Shown here piece after piece: positions 47,141 to 57,196 of a stretch of 64,000 bases of DNA. The notes below the pieces were generated by a model, which saw only the letters and a list, made by a program, of their open reading frames with translations, did no database searches and was not told the DNA's origin. This stretch comes from Pseudocercospora fijiensis CIRAD86 (Eukaryota; Ascomycota; Dothideomycetes; Mycosphaerellales; Mycosphaerellaceae), in assembly GCF_000340215.1 (NCBI RefSeq), contig NW_006921545.1:525522-589521 (forward strand), given 5' to 3'. The position numbers and the translations under genes were made by a program. The first letter of the stretch is position 1; each line of letters opens with the position of its first letter.

Positions 47141-48956
47141 GTATTCCCCCTTCTTTAATAGCCTACCCTAGGCTACTTAGATAGTAGTTATTAATAGATA
47201 AGATAGTAATAAAGGATACGGAAATACTCGGCGGAGCGTTAAAGGCGTAGACCTACGATAGTAAGATAGTATTATCGCAACCTTAGTCGATATAGGGTAG
47301 GCTCGATATCGTAATAGGAGTATCGCGACGAGCTTTCGTCGTTACTTCTAAAGGTAGTTTAGAAAGGCATTTTCGCGTCTATTATTTATCGTTACTATTC
47401 CCGTAATACTAGCTTTAGATAGGTTATTCTATTATCTATTACTTATCTCTTCTATAGGTTTGCTTTAGTTATACGGTACGTATTCGTTATAGCTGCGAGG
47501 CGGTAACGAAGGTATAGTAATTTGCCGTCGCTAACTCTATATTTAAGCCTTTTGCTTTAACCTTCCTTATTCTTATTTACTATAACGAGCCTTCGGAATA
47601 CTTAAATTAATTATTAATTATTAACTTATCTTTATAAGTCGAGGATTTAATACGCTATAACGTCCTATGCCGTTACTAATTCCTACTAGGGAAAGTATCT
47701 TAAGCTATCGTAATTTCGAAGAGCTAAACTTAAACGGGACTTAGGGTAAGCATCGGCGCCGTTCCGCGAAGGTTTCGTTAGCTAATTATTATAGATCGAT
47801 TATCTCCTATTAGGTCCCTAACTATATCGAATAACCGCTCGATACTAATATTTTCTCCTTCGACTCTAAAGAGCTCGTCTAGTATACTAGGGCTCTTTAC
47901 TCGGTACGGTACTATACCGATACTAGACTCGTAGTAGTAGCGTCCTACGTAGGCCTAATATATTAGCGAAGTAGCGATGTCTTCTTAGCCGATCCGTAAG
48001 GCTAATACTAACCCTCCTATCCTATAGGATATACCTACGCTCCGCGAGCTTATCTACTAAAACTATATTTAGTAGCGCTAGAAGGTTAGAGTAGAGGGTA
48101 ATAAGAGTAGAGTAATTGGCTCGAAGACGAAGCTAGACATTCGTAAAGTATATAAGAAGCTACTTTTAGGGTCTTACTAGTACTATAAGGATATCTCTAA
48201 GAATCCTTCTTTTATACTAGTACGTTTCTAGCCCTTTTTAATACTATTTTATTCCTAGTATATATAGGTCCCTAAGGAGATAAACCGTACTACTAACGTT
48301 TAGCACTTCCTACGCCGCGACGCTATTCGTACGACCGACCTATCTACGTAGTAGCGTCGTATTTCCCGCTTTAAGAAGTATTCTAAGAAGTTTATAGCGG
48401 TAGCCTATTATCTAGATAATAAGGTACGTACTCGAGCTAACCTTTATATAAAATTAACGAGCAAGGGATATACTTCGCCTAAGGCGTATAAGTATTACTC
48501 TAAGATCCGTAGGGCAAGCTTCGAGTATACCGAGAAGGAGCTAAAACTAGGGCAAGGCGATAGCGGATATACGGCAAGGAATATAGCGGTAGACTAAGAG
48601 GTCGAATAGGGTATTATTAGAGGCGTAACGCAGGACGAGAAGCGTCTAATCGACTTTAGGTAGTATATAGTATAATCTCGGTATAGATTCTATAGAGATT
48701 CGGTTTAGATAAGGTAAGGAGTTCTAGGTTTCGTAATAATTCGGCTAAAAAGACTAACTAAGAGTATATTTTTCTAAGTTACAACTTCGGTTAGATTCTT
48801 AAAGCGATAAAATTAATTATCTATTAATAGGCCTTTACCTTTATAGGCCTTCCTCGTTTCTGAGGTAGCTTAGCGTCGTCGGAGTTTCGAGCCTCTCTTA
48901 GGTAGTCCTTCTTTAGGTTATAATTTCCTTAGTTAGATTATAGTATACGTAGGACG
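47141..48956. pseudogene. Interior of the 2.1-kb element, possible degraded frames
   Basis: On the plus strand from about 48.08 to 48.65 kb a frame with few stops reads, for example, KVYKKLLLGSY, RISRFKKYSKKFIAVAYYLD and LTSKGYTSPKAYKYYSKIRR. On the minus strand near 47.8-47.9 kb a frame reads ELFRVEGENISIERLFDIV, then IGDNRSIII. I recognise neither. If the element is read leftward from its polypurine tract, the minus frame is the sense one. Confidence 0.4.
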
Positions 48957-49111
48957 TAGTAGTTAGATTTCTCTATATAATAATACCTAAAGAGCTCGAA
49001 AGGAGAGAGAGAGTAAATAAAGAGTTTTTACGGTACGCTAAGTCTTATAAATCGGGCACGAGGCGCTACCGTAGAGCTCGCGAATTAGTTACAACTTAGG
49101 GTTCCCTAATA
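48957..49111 (-). repeat. Right direct repeat (LTR-like, 155 bp)
   Basis: Partner of 46988-47140. The differences are mostly transitions plus a 2-bp length change in a gagaga run. Confidence 0.8.
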
Positions 49112-49740
49112 GTTTAGCTTATCTTTGTTCCTAAACTAAGCTTTATTAATCTAGAAAGTGTATATCCTAAAATATTCTAAGTACTTTTCGGAGGCTCTAA
49201 TAAGGATTCCGCGTTAGTTAAGCTTATCCCGAATATTATCTTTAAGGCCTATAAGCACTCTTATATCTATATAAGCAATGTTAGGCTTTAGTCTAAGCCT
49301 AACTACTAAGGCTAACAAGCTGTGGAAGAATTTTCGAGTATAGATTTATTGCCTTACACTATTAAACTTTCACTTCTACTTCTCGTTCTAATCTATATCG
49401 ATATATTAGGTTCTTAATGCTTCTAAGGTAGTATAAAAGGTAGTATACCTCTAATAATAACGTATACTTCTATAGGCAACTTAGTATTGCCTCTAGAAGA
49501 CCTGTAGCTGTCTAGTGAGTACGGTAAACGTAATAGCTATCTTCTAAAGTTTAGAGATACGGCCCTTAATACCATATTCTTCTAATATATCTAGGTAGGT
49601 TTAGACTTCTTTAATCTAGTTCTTATACTTATTATATCTTATTAATATATCGAACTTCTTCGGAGTGTTAATCTTAAGACCTTTAATAAGGCCTTAATGT
49701 TCTTCTTTATTATTAGTATCTACTATTTTACAGTCTATTA
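49112..49740 (-). pseudogene. Gag N-terminal region of the interrupted Gypsy fragment
   Basis: The minus-strand frame from about 49740 reads LIKGLKINTPKKFDILIRYN, KEV, TYLDILEEYGIKG and further to SEKYLEYFRIYTF at about 49170. The NTPKKFDG-like start followed by a helix resembles the capsid start of Ty3/Gypsy gag. It ends at the 2.1-kb element. Beyond that element the frame resumes (YSSYINALNNSITNL, QLAIS) and leads to the zinc knuckle near 46.8 kb. This assignment is an inference from order and composition. Confidence 0.5.
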
Positions 49741-50494
49741 ATCCTAGAGTTAGGTTTAGATGTACAGGTCCGGGTTGTTATCCGGGTTACTAGCTATCTC
49801 TACTCTAGGGATTCGCTAGTAGCTACAAGTTAACAGGCTGTTAGTACTAAGCAATAGGCTGTTACTAAGTAATAGATTGTTAATTAGTAGGTCCCGCCTA
49901 GTAAAGTCCCAGGAAGTTATCGAGAAGCTTATAATACTAAGCAAAATAAGGAAGAGACCTTAGCGTATTAAGAACCGGGTTATTAGTTCGAGCTAGGTAC
50001 TCGTCTCTACTTATATTAGTATCCTAATCTATAGTTCTAGGCTATAGCTTATTGTAAGTAAGTATTCAGAAAAGGAAATAGTAATAAAATAAGAGAGAGT
50101 GTTTATAAAGTATAATTATAATAGAGATATTTAACGGAGAAGCCCCTAGGCTTAACTTAGTACTAGTTCGGAGGGAATTGAAAAGCCAATTCTATTATAA
50201 TAGCATTAGAACGAGGTAGTACTACTAGATAGAAGATCTCTACTACTAGGCCTTGTATTTTTAATTTTATAGCTAGCTATATTTGCTTATATATACTAAA
50301 TAAACTACTAAGCCTTCTCTCCTAGCTACTTAATTTAGATAGCCTTTTCCCTATAATTATAGTTACTTTTCGGCTTGTTTCTAGTCTGTTTGTAGTCTGT
50401 TTCTAATATATTTTAATAAGGTATACTAAGTTAAGATAACCTTAGTTCCCTTAACTTAGTATAGTTAAGAATTTTGTACTTAAATATCTTTATA
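49741..50494. other. Unassigned, possibly leader or LTR of the Gypsy fragment
   Basis: It contains small direct repeats (ccgggttgttatccgggtt; aataggctgttactaagtaatagattgtta). If 49112-49740 is a gag start, a 5' LTR should lie here on the minus strand, but no second copy is available to define it. No gene was seen. Confidence 0.4.
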
Positions 50495-50499
50495 ATTCG
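50495..50499. repeat. Target site duplication attcg of Gypsy-3 (left)
   Basis: attcg occurs here and at 57192-57196, directly outside the two LTRs. Confidence 0.9.
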
Positions 50500-51205
50500 T
50501 ATTATAGTAGCTGCCTAGAAAGTACCGACAAGTCCTAAAAGCTAGCCGCTATACTATAAAGTAATATCGGATTTAAGTTACCTTAGTAGTAGGGGCCTCT
50601 AGCGAAGTAGGTCGCCTAGTTAGCCGCCTATTTAGCCGTATAATATAATATCTTAGGGACTCCCGCGGAGGCCGTATATAGTAGAATAATACGTTATATA
50701 TTAATATACAAACGACGGGACTATACTAAACTATACGTACGCGTATATACGAACGATAGTAAGCGAGATATATAGAGTCGTAGGATAGATCCGAGTAGTA
50801 GGAAGGAACTAAAAGACAGGGAAGAGCTAGGGGAAATATGTTTACTTAAGAGCGGTTAAACGAGTTCGTATACGCGTACCGCGTACGATAGCTAGGAAAT
50901 AAAAACGCTACGAGATAGCGGATAAGCGGGATACGTACGCGCGCGCTTAGCGCGTAAGAAAGGACCTAAAAGTAGAGGTTTGCTAAGAAGTAAGCAAGTA
51001 AGATATATATACCTACGCTTACGCGTCGGACGCGCTAGACGCCCGTAGAGCGGAATACTAAGGAAGGGGCTCTCTCTTTAAAGTACCCTTTTTTCTTTCT
51101 TCGCAGTTCGTCTTATATATATAGTAGCTATATTAATTTAGTACTCCCTTTAGTTTCGTTTAAAGTTTGGTATATATTCTTACTACTTAGCCTTTAACCC
51201 TTATA
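50500..51205 (+). repeat. Gypsy-3 5' LTR, 706 bp
   Basis: It contains CG-rich alternating stretches (gtacgcgcgcgcttagcgcg near 50934-50955) that survive because RIP favours CpA over CpG. The internal region begins ttacgaac, without an obvious TGG primer site. Confidence 0.92.
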
Positions 51206-51239
51206 TTACGAACTACTACTAAAACGCCTCTATTACGAC

Positions 51240-52500
51240 ACTCCCGACGAGTAGATTTAGAATATAAGACCTAACGACGTACCTAATTTTTTAAGCTTAG
51301 TATAGAAGGAGATCTCCGCTACGCGCGAGTAACTAGATTACGCCTATACTACCGACCCGGAACTACTCGCTAACCTACTTAAGACCTATAAAGACGCTCC
51401 TCGTTTCCTCTCGGTCTCTCGTACTAGCCTTAGTACTACTCTTAACGACGCGAATACCTCTATTATAGAAAAAGAAGACGAAGTAGGCTGCCTCTAGTCG
51501 TAGCTCGCCTCTACTCGCCTAGGCGCTATAGTATCTACCTCGTATCTCTTTATGCCTACTTCGAATAAAAGTAAGAAACTTAGCGATCCCGAATACTTTA
51601 CTAGTAAGCGTAAAGTATACGAAGAATCTAAGATATAAGTTAAAATCCTCTTCCTCGCTAACGCCGACTAGTACCTAACTAAAGCTTTAAAGACCGGATT
51701 TATATTCTCTCTACTCTACGCCTCTACCCTCGATTCCTACTATAGCCTTTTAGAAAACGTAGAAAATACTACGACGACTAGTATCTAGAAGGCCCTCGAC
51801 GCTAGCTTCGGCGACCTAGACTATAAGTAAACTACGCGCCTAAACTTAGATAAACTTAAGTAAGCAAACAAGACCTACTATAAATACTACGCCGCCTTCT
51901 AATACGAGATTAGATACGCTAAATACCCCCCGGACGTCGCTAAATAGATCTTAATACCCGGTCTTAGCGAAGAAGTAATATTATAAGTCTACGATAAAGA
52001 TACGGAGACTCTAGATATTACCGAACTATACGCCTTACTAATACGTATCGATAATACGACTCGAAACTTCGCGAAAATTGTCGCTAACCGTAGAGGCGCC
52101 TATACGAATACTAGCCGCTTTATATCGCCGTTTGCTATACTATTATCGAAATTATAGAGATATTAGACGCCGGCGTTAGTACTAGCTCCTACTATAGCCC
52201 CGATACCGCTAGGCGCCTAGCCTACCGCCAAACTAATAGATATAAGCGCTACCTCGCTCGGTACCTATCTACGCGCGCCCTTAGTAAACGGTAAGCTTTC
52301 GGAAGAAGAGAAGTAGCGCCGCTATATAGTAGGAGAATATATCTACTACGGTAAGAAAGGATATATTACTCGCCTCTATCTATCTCTTATCGGTCGGCTA
52401 AATACGCTAACGATATAGCGAGTCGCCGCTACGAATATTACCACTCTAGATACGCCTTTACTAGCTAGCGCTACTCTAAGCGGCTAGGGAAAAGCTTAAA
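51240..52500 (+). pseudogene. Gypsy-3 gag
   Basis: The plus-strand frame includes an acidic/Ser-rich N-terminus, a capsid-like middle (ADQYLTKALKTGFIFSLLYA near 51.66 kb if the stop is read through; FGDLDYK, TRLNLDKLK near 51.81-51.86 kb) and a Pro/Ala-rich linker. The zinc knuckle at 52338-52379 reads YIYYGKKGYITRLY. The spacing is that of a CX2CX4HX4C knuckle, but all four ligands are Tyr, which is what G-to-A in TGY and C-to-T in CAY give. The start is not resolved. Confidence 0.83.
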
Positions 52501-52639
52501 GCTTATATATAGTCGCTTATAAGGGTTATTCGTTCCGGAATTAAGAGTATCTACTACTACCTTCCCTTTCTCTAGCTTAGCTATAGAGAAAGAGTTAGTT
52601 TACTAGCCTTTATAGTAGAAACGTTAATAGGAAATTAAA

Positions 52640-55600
52640 AGAAATTATTAATAATTATAGCTCTCATTAATAACGGCGTAACTAGCTACTCGTTTATAGA
52701 TTACGACTATACGAGAGAGCTCGGCTTAACGTTCTAAGACCTTACGTACGCTCGGGAGTTAGAGATATTTAACGGTACGACCGCGGCCGCCGCTAAGGTA
52801 ATCTAGATCTGCTACTTATCTATTACTATCGGCCCGTATACCGAATATATTATGTTTTTCCTTACGAAACTTCCGACAACTTACTCCGTTATTCCTAGTC
52901 TTCCCTAGCTTAAAAAATACAATCCGGTTATCGACTAGTACTCCGAATCTCTATCCTTTACGAGTAAGTATTATATAGAGTACTACTTTAGCGAATTTAG
53001 TTCTACCCCGAGGCTTCCTAAGATCGTACTATATTCGCTATTAGCGCGGCTACCTTCTCGCGTTTTATCCGCGATAAACGTACTTAGATCTTTACTACGA
53101 TAATATAGGATATCGAGAAAGCTATCTAAAAGTTTAACGAAGAACCGACGGATCCGAGAACGAAACTACTAAAAGAGTATTAGTACTAACTCTACTAGTT
53201 TCTAAAGAAGAACGCTAATATTCTACCGCTATACCGGCCGGGTATCGACTATAAAATCGAATTAATCGACGGTAAGCCGCCGCCGTATAGCCCTCTTTAT
53301 TCTATATCTCGAGACGAGCTCCTCGTACTAAAGAAATACCTAGAAGACAACTTATAATAAGGCTTTATTCGCCTTAGTTCCTCCGAAGCTACCGTACTAG
53401 TTATATTTTTCCGAAAACCCGGTAGAGGTCTCCGCTTCTACGTAGACTACCGGGGCCTTAACGCTTTAACGAGAAAGAACCGTTACCTAATTCCTCTCGT
53501 AAACGAAACGCTTAAACACCTTTCGAAAGCGCGCTAGTTTACTAAGCTCGGCGTAATCGCTACCCTTAACGCGATCCCTATTACCGAGGGAGACGAATAG
53601 CTAATAGCCTTTCGAACCCGTTATAGTCTTTTCAAATACCTAGTCTTACCGTTCGGACTCTATAACGGGCCTAGGACGTTCTAATCCTATATTAACGATA
53701 CGCTTAAAGAGTTCTTAGACGCCTTCGTCTTAGTATATATAGACTATATCCTAATCTATAGTAAAACGAAAGTAGAATACTATAAGTATATTAAAAAGGT
53801 ACTTTAGAAACTTAAAGAAGCTAGACTATATATCGATATCGATAAGTACGAATTCTATAAGTAAGAGGTAAAGTTCCTCGTCCTTATTATTCCTTTAGAG
53901 GGTATTCGAATAGATCCCGGTAAAATTAAAGCCGTTCTAAACTAGAGAGTACTACGAAACGTAAAAGAAGTCTAAGGCTTCCTCGGTTTCGCTAACTTCT
54001 ACCGGAGATTTATATAGAATTTTAGCGGGATCGCCCGCCGTCTTATAGTACTTATATAGAAGGACGTTAAATTCGAATAGTCTCTAGCCTATTAAGAAGC
54101 CTTCGACTAGCTACGATAAAGTTTTACGACCGTACCGAGCCTATAATACTTCGACTGTAATAAGGAAACGCGTTTAGAAACCGATATTTCCGACGGTACG
54201 ACTAGCGCCGTTCTCCTTTAGCGAGCGGCTCTAGAAGATATATACCTGCCCGTAGCCTACCTCTCTAAGAAAATGTCCTCTACGGAATATAAGTACGATG
54301 TCTATAATAAAGAACTCCTCGTAATCGTTAAGGCTTTCGAAGAATAGTACCCGGAGCTCGAAGGCTCCGAATCGCCGATCTAGGTTAGCTCGGATTATAA
54401 GAATCTCGTCTACTTTCTTAAAAGCAAAGTCCTTAGCTATAGGCAAGTACGCTAGAGTAAGTTTCTTTCCTAGTTTAACTTTGTAATTTAGTATATACCC
54501 GGTAAAGCAAATTTATAGGCCGATATATATATAAAGCGGAATAGAGACTCGCCCTTAGATCGAGGCCCGTAGCGTAAAGAATAGTCTATCCTTAAAGAGT
54601 ATAATCTAAGCTAGGAACTATACGAGCTCCTCGGAGACGACCTTACCGGCCCGGAGCCTCTTATAGTATCCTTCGTACTAATAGCCGCTCCTACCTTTCT
54701 TAGAGAGGACGATAGCTCGGACGACGAAAATACGAGCTTAGAAAGCTCGGATAGCGACTAGGAAAGCGAGGAAGAAGCGTAGAATCTCTTCGAACCTACC
54801 TAACTCGAGTAGTAGCTTATAACGGCGTATACCGAATACGCTTTTACTAAGGGCCTAATTTATACTTTATAGAACGAAGAATAATTATACGAAACTATCT
54901 CTCTCTCGGAGTACGAGCTCCGTAGAACTCTACTCCGAGCGCCCCGTATAACGTTTAGAAATACCCTCTATGTTCCGGATTTCGAAGATCGACGCGATTA
55001 GATTATATATTTAGCTTACGACCCTCTCGGAATAGTATATCCCGGCCGAGCTAAGATACTATCCTAGCTCCGGAAGTAGTACTACTAGTCTAATCTATAC
55101 CGAGATATCGACCGATTCGTTAAAAACTACGTAGTATACTATAGAGCAAAAGCAGATACGCGTAAGTAGTAAGGACTACTAAAGCCTCTTAAAATTCCTC
55201 TAGGACCTTAGTAGTATATTTTAATAGATTTTATTATAGGCCAACCGAAAGGATCCGACTTTAACGGCCTCTAGTTTTAAAATATACTAGTCGTAGTTTA
55301 TCGCCGTACTAAACGTAAGAAGGTATTAAATACCCGTAGCCTAATAGCGAAGAATATAGCTTAGGTCTTCTACCGAGATATATAGAAAGATATAGGCCAA
55401 TCTAAATTAATTGTATCTAATCGTAGCCCGAATTTCGTTCCCTGCCTCTAGAAGCGCCTCTACGAGCGACTTAGGATCTAAGTACGCCTTTAAACGGCTT
55501 TCTACCTATAGACCGATAGATAAACGGAACGGGCTAACGCTTAGATCGAACAAATTATTAGGTACTTCTATAATTACTATTAAAATAACTAGCTAAGATT

Positions 55601-56470
55601 AACGCCTTCTATTGAATTTGCTATTAATAATTAGGAATTAGCGATATCTTAAACTACGCCCTTCTATACTTCGACTAGGTTTTACCCTTAAACTATTATA
55701 GAACTAGTAGAGATCGAACTAGAGCCCCCGATAAACAATCCGGAGAGAGACGCTAATACCTTCGCTCTTTTAATAGCTTAGACCTACTAAGAGCTCTAGG
55801 ACGAGATAAGATATACCTAGGAAGTATACGAGTACTACGCTAATTAGCGTAGACGTACCGCGCTAGACTACTAAGTCGGAGATTGCGTCTACTCGACTTA
55901 CGGTATATTAGAACTAACGGACCTTCGAAAAAGCTCGACTAGAAAAACCTAGGACCCTTCCGAATTATAAAGAAAATCGGTACGTACGTATACGAACTAG
56001 ATCTCCCTAATAATCCTAATATTTACCTAGTTAAATACGTAGTTAACCTAAGAATCGCCGGAGAAATTACGGACTCTAAAGACATTCCGCCGATTCTAGA
56101 AGCTACTAAGGCTACTAATTAGGCCGAAGACGAGCTAGAGTCTACCTTAGGTATAGTACGGGCAATTATCGGATAGAGCTTCGGTAATATAAACTTCGGC
56201 AATCTTAACCCTCCTAGGCTATAGGAAGAGATATAGTAGGAGGGATACTTAGACGAAGATATAACCTAGGAACGTCTACGCTATATTATCTTCGCCCGCG
56301 AAGTAGTCGAAGAATTCCTATAAGATTATACCGACTATATAAGTATAGAAGGAGCTATCCCGGAATACTTCCTCTAAGAAGTATATAAATAGAATTTAGA
56401 ATAAGGTCTCCGTTCCGAACTATAGTAAGAATACTAGTACCTATTATATATAGACCTCCTTTAGCGTCGT
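52640..56470 (+). pseudogene. Gypsy-3 pol: protease, RT, RNase H, integrase
   Basis: Protease: LINNGVTSYSFID near 52663-52701, where Asn-Asn-Gly (52669-52677) stands for Asp-Ser/Thr-Gly. RT: from about 53.27 kb (SPLYSISRDELLVLKKYL) through [20 protein letters not shown] to YIDYILIYS at 53736-53762, the second Asp replaced by Tyr. RNase H: LETDISDGTTSAVL near 54.18 kb and SSDYKNLVYF near 54.4 kb. Integrase: a zinc module around 55.08-55.16 kb, LIDFIIGQPKGSDFNGL near 55.22 kb, VSNRSPNF (Asp now Asn) near 55.41 kb, and TERANA with the Glu intact. An integrase C-terminus (IIKKIGTYVYELDLP) lies near 55.97 kb. The acidic tail to 56.47 kb is unidentified. Confidence 0.9.
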
Positions 56471-56486
56471 AGCGTAGGGGGGCTAC

Positions 56487-57191
56487 TATTATAGTAGCTA
56501 CCTAGAAGGCACCGACAAGTCCTATAAGCTAGCCGCTATACTATAAAGTAATATCGGATTTAAGTTACCTTAGTAGTAGGGGCCCCTAGCGAAGTAGGTC
56601 GCCTAGTTAGCTACCTATTTAGCTATATAACGTAATATCTTAGGGACTCCTACGGAGGCTGTATATAGTAGAACAATACGTTAGATATTAATATATAAAC
56701 GATAGTAACTATACTAAACTACGCGTATACGTATACGAACGATAGCAAGCGAGATATATAGAGTCGTAGGATATATCCGAGTAGTAGGAAGGAACCGGAA
56801 GATAGGGAAAAGCTAGGAGAAATATATTTGGTTAAGAGTAGTTAAACGAGTTAGTATACGCGCCCCGCGTACTATAGCTAGGAAACAAAGTCGCTACGAG
56901 ATAGCGGATAAGCGGGATACGCGTACGCGCGCTTAGCGGGTAGGGAAGGACCTAAAAGTAGAGGTTTGCTAAGAAGTAAGTAAGTAAGATATATATACCT
57001 ACGCTTATACGTCGGACGCGCTAGACGCCCGTAGGGTAGGATACTAAGGAAAGGGCCCTCCCTCTAAGGTACCCTTCTTCCTTTCTTCGTAGTTCGTCTT
57101 ATATAGATAGTAGCTATATTATTTTAGTACTCCCTTTAGTTCCGTTTAAAGCTTAGTATACATTCTTACTACTTAGCCTCTAACCCTTATA
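56487..57191 (+). repeat. Gypsy-3 3' LTR, 705 bp
   Basis: It starts tattatagtagcta and ends acccttata. It is followed by attcg at 57192-57196. Confidence 0.92.
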
Positions 57192-57196
57192 ATTCG

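Larger units (their letters stand above)
46988..49111 (-). mobile_element. 2.1-kb LTR-flanked element without recognisable pol
   Basis: Direct repeats of 153 and 155 bp bound a 1.8-kb interior. Next to the left repeat the minus strand has a purine run, aaagaagggggaat (47142-47155), exactly where a polypurine tract should be, so the element points to the left. No RT, integrase or protease motif was found inside. It seems to interrupt the gag of a Gypsy fragment (46987 and 49112). No target duplication is visible (cgata against gttta). It is best read as a non-autonomous LTR element (TRIM/LARD-like); two degraded LTR-like repeats in tandem are the alternative. Confidence 0.65.
50500..57191 (+). 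mobile_element. Gypsy-3, complete Ty3/Gypsy element with 0.7-kb LTRs
   Basis: This 6,692-bp plus-strand element has LTRs of 706 and 705 bp, a 5-bp duplication, a polypurine tract (gtaggggggctac, about 56473-56485) and gag-protease-RT-RNase H-integrase order. I see no clear chromodomain after integrase. LTR ends are tattatag and cccttata, that is TG and CA altered to TA. It is heavily RIP-mutated: all four gag zinc ligands are Tyr, the protease Asp is Asn and the RT box is YIDY. The LTRs differ at many transitions and a few small indels, so it is older or more mutated than Gypsy-2. Confidence 0.93.

Noticed and set aside
46988..49111. Insertion with a 5-bp target duplication
   Set aside because: The flanks cgata and gttta do not match, so I do not claim a duplication.
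54231..54446. 71-codon minus-strand open frame
   Set aside because: It lies opposite to the RNase H domain of Gypsy-3, whose sense frame is clear.
55411..55596. 61-codon plus-strand open frame
   Set aside because: It overlaps Gypsy-3 integrase in another frame; the integrase frame shows VSNRSPNF and TERANA here.
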